From JAXDAY01 sp034679345 (GTDB lineage Bacteria > Eisenbacteria > RBG-16-71-46 > CAIMUX01 > VGJL01), in contig JAXDAY010000031.1 in NCBI GenBank assembly GCA_034679345.1, positions 62,001-126,000 of the forward strand: a stretch of 64,000 nt of DNA. The letters run 5' to 3'. Position numbers and translations under genes: made by a program. Positions 16,618-24,837 of this stretch are shown here, in pieces; position 1 is the first letter of the stretch, and every line of letters begins with the position of its first letter. The notes beneath the pieces are model-generated. The model did no database searches and had not been told where the DNA came from. It saw only the letters and a list, made by a program, of their open reading frames with translations.

Positions 16618-17682
16618 ATGTCCAGACAACTGCTCAAGGGAAACGACGCGATCGTCAAGGGAGCGATCCTGGCCGGTTGCCGCGCTTACTTCGGCTATCC
16701 GATCACGCCGGCGAGCGAGATCGCCGAGTCGGCCTCCTTGTACTTCCCGAGGGTCGGCGGAACCTTCCTCCAGGCGGAGAGCGAGGTGTCTGCCATCAAC
16801 ATGGTCTATGGCGCCGCCTCGGCGGGGATCCGGGTGATGACCGCTTCCTCTTCGCCGGGGATGAGCCTGAAGCAGGAGGGGCTCTCCTATATCGCCGGCG
16901 CCGAGCTGCCGTGCGTCGTCGTCAACGTCGTCCGCGGCGGACCGGGGCTCGGCAACATCGCTCCCGAGCAGGGCGACTACAACCAGATGGTGAAGGGCGG
17001 CGGACACGGCTGCTACAAGATGATCTGCCTCGCGCCCAACTCGGTGCAGGAGATGTGCGATCTCACGCGCCTCGCCTTCGATCTCGCGGACAAGTACCGG
17101 GGGCCGGCGGCGATCGTGGCCGACGGCTTCACCGGACAGATGATGGAGCCCTGCGAGTTCGCCGAGCCGAAGACGAGCTTCGAGCCGAAGCCATGGGCCG
17201 TCGGGCCGGAGGCGTCGCGCCGGGACAATCTGGTGAGCTCGATCTATCTCGACCCCGACGAGCTGGAGGCGCACGTCAACAAGCTCGACAGGAAGTACCA
17301 CGAAGTCGAGGAAAAGGAAGTCCGCTTCGAGGACTACAAGACCGAGGACGCGGAGCACATCGTCGTGGCCTACGGGATCGTCTCGCGCGTCATGAAGACC
17401 TCGGTGGACATGGCCCGCGCCGACGGGGTGAAGGTGGGGCTCTTGAGGCCGATCACCCTCTGGCCCTTCCCGAAGAAGCGGCTCGCTGCGCTCGCTGCCC
17501 TGCCGCGCATGAAGGACTTCCTCGCGGTCGAGCTTTCCACGGGGCAGATGGTCGACGACGTGCGCCTCGCCGTGAACGGCAAGAAGCCGGTCCACCTCTA
17601 CTTCCGGACCGGCGGCAACGTCCCGACCGCGCTGGAGCTCAAAGAGCAGATCCTCAAGCTGGAGGTGGCGACCCATGCCTAG
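16618..17682 (+). CDS. 2-oxoacid:ferredoxin oxidoreductase alpha subunit (KorA/VorB-like)
   Basis: This subunit of a thiamine-diphosphate enzyme oxidatively decarboxylates a 2-oxoacid with CoA to acyl-CoA and reduced ferredoxin, or runs in reverse. GYPITPASEIAE near the N-terminus and the later GGPGLGNIAPEQGDY are typical of the alpha (pyrimidine-binding) subunit. It has 354 residues, the usual length. The substrate (2-oxoglutarate, pyruvate or branched-chain 2-oxoacids) cannot be decided from sequence reading alone. The 3' end overlaps the next gene by eight bases. Confidence 0.9.
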   Translation: MSRQLLKGNDAIVKGAILAGCRAYFGYPITPASEIAESASLYFPRVGGTFLQAESEVSAINMVYGAASAGIRVMTASSSPGMSLKQEGLSYIAGAELPCVVVNVVRGGPGLGNIAPEQGDYNQMVKGGGHGCYKMICLAPNSVQEMCDLTRLAFDLADKYRGPAAIVADGFTGQMMEPCEFAEPKTSFEPKPWAVGPEASRRDNLVSSIYLDPDELEAHVNKLDRKYHEVEEKEVRFEDYKTEDAEHIVVAYGIVSRVMKTSVDMARADGVKVGLLRPITLWPFPKKRLAALAALPRMKDFLAVELSTGQMVDDVRLAVNGKKPVHLYFRTGGNVPTALELKEQILKLEVATHA

Positions 17683-19105
17683 AGATAGCTTCGTCAAGGC
17701 CGACTCGTTCTATGTCGATTTCGACCGCAAGACCGGTCCCGACAAGCTGACGACCCATTACTGCCCGGGATGCGGCCACGGGAATCTCCACAAGCTGATC
17801 GCCGAGACGATCGATGAGATGGGGATCGCCGATCGCACGATCTTCATTTGGCCGGTCGGCTGCAGCGTCTTCGGCTACTACTACTTCCGCACGAGCAACG
17901 TCCAGGTCGCGCACGGCCGCGCCCCGGCGGTCGCCACTGCCGTCAAGCGCGCCCACCCCGACGCGATCGTCCTCGTCTACCAGGGAGACGGGGATCTCGC
18001 CGCCATCGGCGGAAACGAGATCCTCCATGCCGCGAACCGCGGGGAGCACATCAGCGTCTTCTTCGTGAACAACGCGATTTACGGAATGACGGGCGGCCAG
18101 ATGGCCCCCACCACCCTCGTGGGGATGAAGAGCACGACGAGCCCGCTCGGCCGGTCCGCCACGAATGAGGGGTATCCCATTCGCGTCGTGGAGCTCCTCT
18201 CGACCCTCGAAGCCCCGGTCTACCTCGAGAGAGTCGCCCTGACCGACGCCAAGCACATGAACCGCGCGCGGATCGCGGTGCGCAAGGCGATCAAGAACCA
18301 GATGGAGGGCAAGGGCTTCTCCCTCGTTGAGGCGCTCTCGCCCTGCCCGAGCCAGTGGAAGGTCAACCCGGTCGACTCGAGGGAATGGATCCACCAGGAG
18401 ATGGAGAAGTACTTCAAGCTGGGGACCGTGAGGGACATCTCCGAGCATGCCGAGGTGCGGCCCTTGGAGGCCCGGCCCTTCCTGAGTGAGGGTTTGCACG
18501 AGAAGCTCGACATCATGGCAGGCGAAACGGGGCTCGCCCGCAAGGGGAACCTCAAGTCGCCGAACTATGCGAATCCACGGGTCAAATTCGCAGGCTTCGG
18601 CGGTCAGGGGATTCTCCTCCTGGGCGTCGCCCTTGCGGAGTGCGGCATGCAGGCCGGCTACCAGGTCTCCTGGCTCCCTTCGTACGGTCCCGAGATGCGC
18701 GGAGGGACGGCCAACTGCCACGTGCGAATCTCCGATGTGGAAATCGGCAACCCGTTGGTGGCAGAGTCGGATGTACTGGTCGCGATGAATCGTCCCTCCC
18801 TGGAGAAGTTCGAGAGGGATGTCCGTTCCGGAGGCCTTCTGATGTACGACTCCTCTCTGATCGACATCGCTCCGACGCGGACCGACATCGAGATCGTCAA
18901 GATCCCCGCGACCCAATTGGCCGACGCCATCGGATCGACCAAGATCGCGAACATGGTGATGATGGGCGCCTACATCCAGAAGAGCGGAATCCTGGACCTC
19001 GACTCGGTGACCGGCGCGCTGCCGAGCTTCATCAAGGCGAAGAAGACGATTCCGCTGAACCAGCAGGCGATCCAGAAGGGGGCGGAGTACATCCGGCAGC
19101 ACTAG
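17675..19105 (+). CDS. Fused beta-gamma subunit of 2-oxoacid:ferredoxin oxidoreductase (KorB-KorC)
   Basis: Two subunits are joined in one 476-residue protein. The first half is the thiamine-diphosphate-binding beta subunit, with HYCPGCGHGNLHK and the GDGD...NN cofactor motif (GDGDLAAIGG, then FVNNAIYGMTGGQ). From about residue 300 the gamma domain follows (FAGFGGQGILLLG, SYGPEMRGGTANCHV). Such fusions are known in other bacteria. It overlaps the alpha gene. Together with the ferredoxin gene it could link ferredoxin-level electrons to the hydrogenase/NAD(P)H pool encoded just upstream, an inference from proximity only. Confidence 0.9.
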   Translation: MPRDSFVKADSFYVDFDRKTGPDKLTTHYCPGCGHGNLHKLIAETIDEMGIADRTIFIWPVGCSVFGYYYFRTSNVQVAHGRAPAVATAVKRAHPDAIVLVYQGDGDLAAIGGNEILHAANRGEHISVFFVNNAIYGMTGGQMAPTTLVGMKSTTSPLGRSATNEGYPIRVVELLSTLEAPVYLERVALTDAKHMNRARIAVRKAIKNQMEGKGFSLVEALSPCPSQWKVNPVDSREWIHQEMEKYFKLGTVRDISEHAEVRPLEARPFLSEGLHEKLDIMAGETGLARKGNLKSPNYANPRVKFAGFGGQGILLLGVALAECGMQAGYQVSWLPSYGPEMRGGTANCHVRISDVEIGNPLVAESDVLVAMNRPSLEKFERDVRSGGLLMYDSSLIDIAPTRTDIEIVKIPATQLADAIGSTKIANMVMMGAYIQKSGILDLDSVTGALPSFIKAKKTIPLNQQAIQKGAEYIRQH

Positions 19106-19148
19106 CGACGGGAAGACCCCTCGGGAGCCTGCGGTCCGGGAGGATTCC

Positions 19149-19514
19149 ATGGCCCGCATTCTCATCGTGGAGACCGACACGAACCTGAGGGGCATCTACG
19201 CCACAGCGCTCGAGGGGGACGGTCACGAGGTCGTGACCGCCCCCCATGTTCATGACGCCGCCGCCCTGAATCGGGCCCACCACCCCGATCTCATCGTCAT
19301 GGATCCCGCCGAAGAGCCCGGCAGCCTCGAGCTCGCCGAGGCGCTTTCGCGCGCGAGCCCGGCGGTTCATCTGATCTTCAACACGCGCGACTTCTATGGA
19401 GCGGTAAGGGATTTCTCCACCTGGGTGGCCGACGCCCTCGCGGAGAAGAGCGCCGACCTCTCCCCGCTGCGCCGGGCGGTGCGAACCCTCGCCGGCGACC
19501 TGCCGCACGGATAG
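19149..19514 (+). CDS. Stand-alone receiver domain protein
   Basis: This 121-residue protein reads as a single response-regulator receiver domain: ILIVETDTN at strand 1, LIVMDPAEE holding the likely phospho-acceptor Asp, and LIFNTRD at strand 4. The Lys of the strand-5 motif is not obvious. There is no output domain. It lies 43 bases after the oxidoreductase and ahead of the NtrC-type regulator and kinase, so it may be a phosphate sink or modulator in the same pathway. Confidence 0.7.
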   Translation: MARILIVETDTNLRGIYATALEGDGHEVVTAPHVHDAAALNRAHHPDLIVMDPAEEPGSLELAEALSRASPAVHLIFNTRDFYGAVRDFSTWVADALAEKSADLSPLRRAVRTLAGDLPHG

Positions 19515-19648
19515 TCCCCGCGCGGCGAGGACGCCTCCTCCCCACCCGTCGCCGCTCGTGTTGGGGGTCGTCGGGGCGCTCCGGGAACGCTACGATGATC
19601 TCCCGGGCGCCTTCGCGGCGCGCCCGGCGAGAGGGGGTCGCTACCGGC

Positions 19649-21013
19649 GTGGACGAGAAGATCTTGATCGTCGATGACGATGTGGACATGGCTGAAACCT
19701 GCAAGCGGATCTTCCGCAAGGCGGGCATCGACGCCGAGACCGCCTATGGGGCCCACCAGGCCCTCGAGATCCTCGGACGTGACCGCGGCTTTACCCTGGT
19801 TCTGACCGATCTGCGCATGCCGCGCATGGATGGCACCGAGCTCCTCCAGCGGATCAAGAAGGAGAATCCCCGGCTCGACGTCATCATGATGACCGGCTAC
19901 GGGACGATCCAGAACGCCATCCAGGCGATGAAGATCGGCGCCACCGACTATATCACCAAGCCCTTCGACAAGGACGAGCTCTTGCGCGCGGTGAACCTGA
20001 TCTTCGAATCGCGGCGCATGAAGGGCGAGATCACGCGCCTGCGGGGAGAGCTCGCCGACACCTCCGCCGTCCCGAAGCTGGTGGGAGGGGGCGCCCTGAT
20101 GCAGCGGGTCTTCTCGCTCATCCAGGCCGCCTCGCGCAACGACAGCTCGGTGCTGATCCTCGGAGAGAGCGGCACGGGCAAGGAAGTCGTCGCCCGCGCG
20201 ATCCACCACGGAGGCCAGCGCGCCTCGAAGCCGTTCGTGCCGGTCAACTGCAGCGCGATCCCGCGGGGGCTGATCGAGAGCGAGCTCTTCGGCCACAAGA
20301 GGGGCGCCTTCACGGGCGCGAGCGCGACGACTCTGGGGCTCGTCCGCTCCGCGGACGGCGGGACCCTTTTCCTCGATGAGATCGCCGAGATGCCGATCGA
20401 GACGCAAGCGAAGCTCCTGCGCGTCTTGCAGGAGCGGACCGTCCGGCCCGTCGGGGATGTCGCCGAGGTCCGAGTCGACGTGCGGATCGTCGCGGCGACC
20501 AACCGGGATGTCGACGAGGCCGTCGCCGAGGGGATCCTGCGGCAGGATCTCTACTACCGCCTCGCCGTCATCCGGATCGAGCTGCCGCCGCTCCGTCGCA
20601 GGCCCGAGGACATCCCCTTCCTCGCCCAGCACTTCATCGAGAAGTTCGCCCGGATCTTTCCCAACCGCATCACGGGGCTCGACGCCGATGCGCTGGCGGC
20701 GCTCCAGCGCTACCGCTGGCCCGGCAACGTTCGCCAGCTCGAAAACCTGATCGAATCGCTGTTCGCCATGGGACTCGACGGGACTCTGCGGCTGCAGGAC
20801 CTGCCCGAATCGATCCTGAGCGAGGATGGGGCCGTGGGCGAAGCCGAGGCAGACACTCCCGCCGCGCTCTCCGACGCCGAGAGAATTGCCGTCGAAAGGG
20901 CATTGCGCGCATCCGATGGCAACAAGTCGAAGGCGGCCGCGATGCTCAAGATCTCGCGCACGCGACTCTACCGCAAGATCCGGGAGTACGGCTTGACCGA
21001 GTACCTCGAATGA
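19649..21013 (+). CDS. NtrC/AtoC-family sigma-54-dependent response regulator
   Basis: This transcription activator works with RpoN at -24/-12 promoters. Order of domains: receiver with the acidic triplet VDDD, phospho-acceptor Asp54 (LTDLRMPRMDG) and Lys in TKPFDK; AAA+ ATPase with Walker A GESGTGKE, intact GAFTGA loop and Walker B LFLDEIAEMP; and a C-terminal Fis-type helix-turn-helix (NKSKAAAMLKISRTRLYRK). The GTG at 19649 has GAGAGGGGG ten bases upstream, and the receiver begins immediately; 454 residues. The ATGA overlap couples it to the histidine kinase. It is the best candidate activator of the three sigma-54 promoters at 4682, 14729 and 22988. Confidence 0.93.
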   Translation: MDEKILIVDDDVDMAETCKRIFRKAGIDAETAYGAHQALEILGRDRGFTLVLTDLRMPRMDGTELLQRIKKENPRLDVIMMTGYGTIQNAIQAMKIGATDYITKPFDKDELLRAVNLIFESRRMKGEITRLRGELADTSAVPKLVGGGALMQRVFSLIQAASRNDSSVLILGESGTGKEVVARAIHHGGQRASKPFVPVNCSAIPRGLIESELFGHKRGAFTGASATTLGLVRSADGGTLFLDEIAEMPIETQAKLLRVLQERTVRPVGDVAEVRVDVRIVAATNRDVDEAVAEGILRQDLYYRLAVIRIELPPLRRRPEDIPFLAQHFIEKFARIFPNRITGLDADALAALQRYRWPGNVRQLENLIESLFAMGLDGTLRLQDLPESILSEDGAVGEAEADTPAALSDAERIAVERALRASDGNKSKAAAMLKISRTRLYRKIREYGLTEYLE

Positions 21014-22236
21014 GCGATCTGCCGGGGCCAAGCCTCCTCTCACTGGCCCTCTCGGTGGTTGGGGTCGCGGCCCTCTTGGCCGCCTGGATCGTCTTGCGCC
21101 GCGCCGGACGAGTCCCATCTCGCGATGGCCCCCTGGCCCACGTCGAGGACACTCGCGGGCTCCTCTCGGGGATCGTCGACGATGCGGCCGACGCGATCCT
21201 CCTCCTCGATTCCGAGGCGCGGATCCGCCTTTGGAACCGGGGGGCCGAGGAGACCTTCGGCTATTCGGCGGCCGAGGCGGTGGGCCAGGCGTACGACCTG
21301 CTCCTCCCGCCGGGCGCGGGACTCGAGGAGAGCCTCACGGGTGAGTTCGCGGCGGCCGGAACAGTGCGCGACCTGCGGACGCAACGCAGGCGCAAGGACG
21401 GCGAGATCCTCGAGGTTTCCCTGACGCGCTCGCGTGTGCGCGGCGGTGGGACCGGGGCCTCGGGCTCGGTGGAGATCCTCCGCGACGTGACGCGACAGCG
21501 CGAGCTCGAGCGCGAGCTCATCCGCACGGAGAAGATGGCCGCGGTCGGCAAGATCGCATCGAAGGTGGTCCACGAGATCCGCAACCCCCTGGGCTCGATC
21601 AATCTCAATGTCGATCTGCTCCTCGACGGGATCGGCGACGGCGAGAGCCCCGAGGAGCGCGAGGCGCGCGAGATCCTGCAGACGATCAAGCGCGAGACGC
21701 GGCGCTTGAGCCAGATCACCGAGGAGTACCTCCAGTTCTCCCGCATGCCCCAGCCCACGGGCAAGGAAGAGGATCTGAACGCCGTCCTCCTCGAGCTGGC
21801 CGACTTCCTCCGCCCCGAGCTGCGCCGCAGCGGAATCCGCCTCGTCCTGAACCTCGACGACAGGAAGCCAAAGGTCGCCTGCGACAGCCGGCTCCTGCGT
21901 CAGGTGATCTTGAATCTCATCCGCAACGCGATGGATGTGGTCCCGGTCCAGTCGGGGCAGGTGAGCATCGTCTCGGTGTCGGAGCGCGACGGGGCGCGGA
22001 TCGAGATCGACGACAACGGAACCGGCATCCCGCCGGAGGTTCAGGCGCGGATCTTCGAGCCGTTCTTCACGACGAAGCAGGAAGGGACGGGGCTCGGCCT
22101 CGCCGTGGTGCGCCAGATCGTGGAGGAGCACAACGGCACGATCTCCTGCCAGTCGATTCCGGGCAAGGGAACGACCTTCCGGATCTGGCTGCCGCGGGGG
22201 AGCGGCAGCGGGTCGGGCCGGGCCGGCGCTCGTTAG
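21010..22236 (+). CDS. PAS-domain sensor histidine kinase (partner of the NtrC-type regulator)
   Basis: This is an inner-membrane kinase of 408 residues. One transmembrane segment (about residues 8-29) is followed by a PAS domain (about 45-165). The dimerisation/phosphoacceptor motif has His188 in VVHEIRNPLGS. The ATPase domain shows the N box (NLIRNAMDVV), DNGTGIP, and GTGLGLAVVRQIV. With almost no periplasmic loop it probably senses an internal or membrane-associated signal. No Cys or His cluster is obvious in the PAS domain. Translational overlap with the regulator makes the pairing secure. Confidence 0.92.
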   Translation: MSDLPGPSLLSLALSVVGVAALLAAWIVLRRAGRVPSRDGPLAHVEDTRGLLSGIVDDAADAILLLDSEARIRLWNRGAEETFGYSAAEAVGQAYDLLLPPGAGLEESLTGEFAAAGTVRDLRTQRRRKDGEILEVSLTRSRVRGGGTGASGSVEILRDVTRQRELERELIRTEKMAAVGKIASKVVHEIRNPLGSINLNVDLLLDGIGDGESPEEREAREILQTIKRETRRLSQITEEYLQFSRMPQPTGKEEDLNAVLLELADFLRPELRRSGIRLVLNLDDRKPKVACDSRLLRQVILNLIRNAMDVVPVQSGQVSIVSVSERDGARIEIDDNGTGIPPEVQARIFEPFFTTKQEGTGLGLAVVRQIVEEHNGTISCQSIPGKGTTFRIWLPRGSGSGSGRAGAR

Positions 22237-22334
22237 GGTCGGCGGGGAAGGGCTCTCACCGGGCCGCGACGGTGCGGGCGGGCCTGATCGAATCTGGATG
22301 GATCGCGAGCAAGCCGAAGATCAGCTCGATCCCA

Positions 22335-22847
22335 TCAGACGGTGCCTAGGAGTTTGTCCCTCAAGATCAGATGCCGCTCGAGCCGCTCGGTGCCATCATC
22401 GAGCCGCAGAAGGAACTCCTTTCGGCGCGCCACGGATCGAGTGGGCAGCGGGGCGGCGTCGATCGCCGACTCGATCTCGTCGAGGTCTTCGAAGAGAGCC
22501 AGGTCGGCGCCGAGGATCCGCTCGAGCGCGTCCTCGCCGATCGCATCGGCGTCGAAGAAGCCGCTGAATCCATAAGGAGCGTAGCGGATCGCATCCGCGA
22601 TTCCGTCGAGGCGCGCGACGCGCTCTTCGAGCGAAGCTGCGGCCCCCCTGGTCTCCGGGGGCGTCTCGCCCAGAATGTCATTCAGCCGCCCGCGAATCTC
22701 GCCCAGACGGCGCAGAAGGAGCATGCGCAGCCGGGAGTCCTCGTCCCTTCGCTCGGTGGGATCCCGGTAGGCGTGGAATCCCGGGACGATGTAGGCGAGG
22801 TTCGCGAGGAACCGGGAGCCCGTCCCACCGCTCTCGCAGTCCGCCAT
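22335..22847 (-). CDS. Conserved-looking hypothetical protein behind a sigma-54-like promoter
   Basis: This 170-residue soluble, charged, mostly helical protein has no recognised enzyme motif. The N-terminal segment (YIVPGFHAYRDPTERRDEDSR) resembles the PGY-x-G-Y-x3-E-x2-R-x2-D pattern I associate with small uncharacterised proteins of other bacteria. The rest is helix-rich with many Asp, Glu and Arg. The ATG at 22847 has GGGAGGAT just upstream. It points left, convergent with the kinase gene and divergent from the regulator gene at 23009. A well-matched -24/-12 element sits 125 bases upstream, so it is likely a member of the local sigma-54 regulon. Confidence 0.65.
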   Translation of the reverse strand: MADCESGGTGSRFLANLAYIVPGFHAYRDPTERRDEDSRLRMLLLRRLGEIRGRLNDILGETPPETRGAAASLEERVARLDGIADAIRYAPYGFSGFFDADAIGEDALERILGADLALFEDLDEIESAIDAAPLPTRSVARRKEFLLRLDDGTERLERHLILRDKLLGTV

Positions 22848-22972
22848 TCGATCCTCCCGTCTTGGCCGCCCGGGTTCAGGGGCGCGGAGTCAAGGGTGCG
22901 TGCCCAGGTCGCGGATGGACGGACGGGGTTCGGCCGGCGATGCGGCGGGTGCGCCATCCGCTCGCCAGCCGT

Positions 22973-22988
22973 TGCAGACTCCGTGCCA
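22973..22988 (-). promoter_or_regulatory. Sigma-54 (-24/-12)-like promoter facing left
   Basis: On the minus strand it reads C-TGGCAC-GGAGT-CTGCA, one mismatch in the TTGCA part, with correct GG to GC spacing. The start would lie near 22963, about 115 bases before the ATG at 22847. It partly overlaps the region just upstream of the divergent gene at 23009. Confidence 0.55.
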
Positions 22989-23008
22989 GGTTCCTAGAGT
23001 GGGGCCCG

Positions 23009-24394
23009 ATGGAACCGTATCTGCTGGAAACGAGCCAACCCCGGGTTCTCCTGGTGCTTCCCGACGTGAACGAGGCGCGGCGAATTGCACTCTTCCTGCA
23101 AGAGCGCGGACTCGAAGCCGTGCAGGTTGCAGACAACCCTGCGGGTTACAACATCCTCGACACCGAGCAGGTCGACGCTCTCGTCTGCGAGGTTCGCTCT
23201 CCGAAGATCGACGGGCTGCGGCTGCTGAGCGTCGCCCGGATGCGCAATCCCGACATGGCGGTCGTCTTGACTGCGGGGCCCGAGGAGGTCGGTCTCGCGA
23301 CCCGCGCGATGGAGGAGGGAGCGTACGACTTCCAGACCCGCCCCTTGAACCTCGAGAAGATCCTCGCCGTGATCCGCCGCGGCCTCGGGGTGCAGAAACT
23401 CGTGGGAGAGATGCACGAGCTGGCCCGCCGCATCGACCGGAAGTTCGGCTTCCGCAACCTGATCGGCAACTCGGCTCCGATCGTGCGCGTTTACAACCGG
23501 ATTCTGCAGGTCTGCGGCACCGATTCCCACATGCTTGTGATCGGAGAGCCGGGCACGGGACGCGAGCTCGTCGCCGCCGCGATCCATCACAACAGCGCCC
23601 GGCGAACCGCCCCGCTGGTGCGCGTCGACTGCGAAGGCCACGACGCGGCCTTTCTCGAGCGAGATCTCTTCGGGGACGGGGATGGAAAGGCCAAGCCGCG
23701 CATGGGACGCGTGGAGATCGCAGAAGGGGGGACGCTCGTCCTGGACGGCATTGACGATCTGCCCGCCTCCATCCAGGCGCGAGTCCTGCGACTCATGCGC
23801 GGGGGCGAGTTCGAGCGCGCCGGGTCGACGAAGCCGCGCAGGTGCGATCTGCGCTTGATCGCGGTCGCGAGCCTTGCCCTCCAAGACCGGGTCGCCGAGG
23901 GACGCTTCCGCATCGAGCTCTACGATCTACTGCGCGGCGTCACGATCGAGATCCCGGCATTGCGCCATCGCAAGCGCGACATTCCCCTGCTCATCGATCA
24001 CTTCATCGGCGAGGCGAAGGAGGAGACGGGCCGCTCGATCGAAGGGATCCGACCGGAGGCGATGGATCTTCTCGTGCGCTACTCCTGGCCCGGAAACGTT
24101 CGTGAGCTCAAGAGCGTCGTGCGCGGCCTCGCGCTCGCTTCGGCCGGTCCGAGAATGATTGGCCCCGCCGACCTGCCCGAGGAGATTCGAGTGCCGCGGG
24201 ATCCGCGCGATGGGGAGATCCGGCTGCAGGTCGGGATCCAGCTCGCCGAGGCGGAGCGACGCTTGATCGAAGCCACTCTGGCTCGATGGGACGGCGACCG
24301 CCGCAAGACCGCGCGGGTGCTGGGCATCGGCTTGCGCACTCTGCAGAGGCGTCTCGCCCAGTACCGGAAGCGCGGACCGACTCATCCGGCATGA
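23009..24394 (+). CDS. Degenerate NtrC-family regulator (pseudoreceiver, pseudo-AAA+, Fis-type HTH)
   Basis: At 461 residues, this has the full architecture of a sigma-54 activator but altered key residues. In the receiver the phospho-acceptor Asp is Glu61 (VCEVRSPKIDG) and the conserved Lys is Arg111 (TRPLNL). In the AAA+ domain the Walker A Lys is Arg185 (GEPGTGRE), the Walker B motif reads LVLDGIDDLP with Gly in place of Glu, and the GAFTGA sigma-54 contact loop (expected near 222-232) is missing. The C-terminal Fis-like helix-turn-helix is intact (DRRKTARVLGIGLRTLQRR). It should still bind DNA but probably cannot hydrolyse ATP or open sigma-54 promoters. It may act as a repressor or architectural regulator. 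Palindromes directly downstream may be its sites. Confidence 0.85.
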   Translation: MEPYLLETSQPRVLLVLPDVNEARRIALFLQERGLEAVQVADNPAGYNILDTEQVDALVCEVRSPKIDGLRLLSVARMRNPDMAVVLTAGPEEVGLATRAMEEGAYDFQTRPLNLEKILAVIRRGLGVQKLVGEMHELARRIDRKFGFRNLIGNSAPIVRVYNRILQVCGTDSHMLVIGEPGTGRELVAAAIHHNSARRTAPLVRVDCEGHDAAFLERDLFGDGDGKAKPRMGRVEIAEGGTLVLDGIDDLPASIQARVLRLMRGGEFERAGSTKPRRCDLRLIAVASLALQDRVAEGRFRIELYDLLRGVTIEIPALRHRKRDIPLLIDHFIGEAKEETGRSIEGIRPEAMDLLVRYSWPGNVRELKSVVRGLALASAGPRMIGPADLPEEIRVPRDPRDGEIRLQVGIQLAEAERRLIEATLARWDGDRRKTARVLGIGLRTLQRRLAQYRKRGPTHPA

Positions 24395-24503
24395 CGCCAT
24401 ATTGGCATCCCTAGTCGCTTGTGACCCTTGACGGTCCGCGATGACGAGGCCGATCGGAGGATGAGAGGCAAACTCTGATGCCAAATTGGCATCGTGTGCC
24501 AAT
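24393..24503. promoter_or_regulatory. Pair of 17-bp palindromic sites plus a half-site upstream of groESL
   Basis: Site 1 (24393-24409) reads GACGCCATATTGGCATC. Site 2 (24477-24493) reads GATGCCAAATTGGCATC, a perfect 8+1+8 palindrome. A half-site TGCCAAT follows at 24497-24503. The two centres are 84 bases apart, equal to eight helical turns, which suggests cooperative binding or looping. Site 1 overlaps the stop codon of the degenerate regulator. The sites are not CIRCE elements. Confidence 0.6.
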
Positions 24504-24837
24504 CTGAAACAGGGCGACTCGATCATCCAGTAGCTCACCTTTGCTAACCCTATTGAACATAACATGCTACGTGGACTCTGAGTCCAGCCGTGCTGAAACA
24601 ATGATCTGGGCTTCCGATGGTTCTCCACGGCTCTCCGGATGTCCATAACCTATTGTGTTACAATCAATTGAGTTCATATCTGTCCGTAGGCACGAATCTT
24701 GATACATGACTGAACCGCCGAGAGCGGGCCCTTGTGGGGCCTGATCCTCGCTTCATTTTTCATTCATCACAGGAGCATAGGAGAGGCCGCCGGGCGCGGC
24801 AGCCCGGCGCACGGCAGTAAGGAAGAAGGAGGTCTCC
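24395..24837 (+). promoter_or_regulatory. groESL upstream region with candidate promoters
   Basis: This gene-free stretch is less GC-rich than its surroundings. Besides the palindromes it holds an extended -10 box (TG-T-TACAAT, TACAAT at 24659-24664) without a clear -35. It also has a weak -24/-12-like element TAGGCACG-N4-TTGAT (24687-24703), in which the -12 GC is GA. A GC-rich hairpin with arms GCCGGGC and GCCCGGC lies about 30 bases before the groES start. I find no CIRCE inverted repeat. Which promoter is used cannot be decided. Confidence 0.35.

Noticed and set aside
17654..19195. Minus-strand open frame (513 codons) across the ferredoxin oxidoreductase
   Set aside because: It is antisense to the fused beta-gamma gene and lacks any domain.
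24395..24837. CIRCE heat-shock element before groES
   Set aside because: No TTAGCACTC-N9-GAGTGCTAA or close variant is present; the palindromes there have different sequence and geometry.
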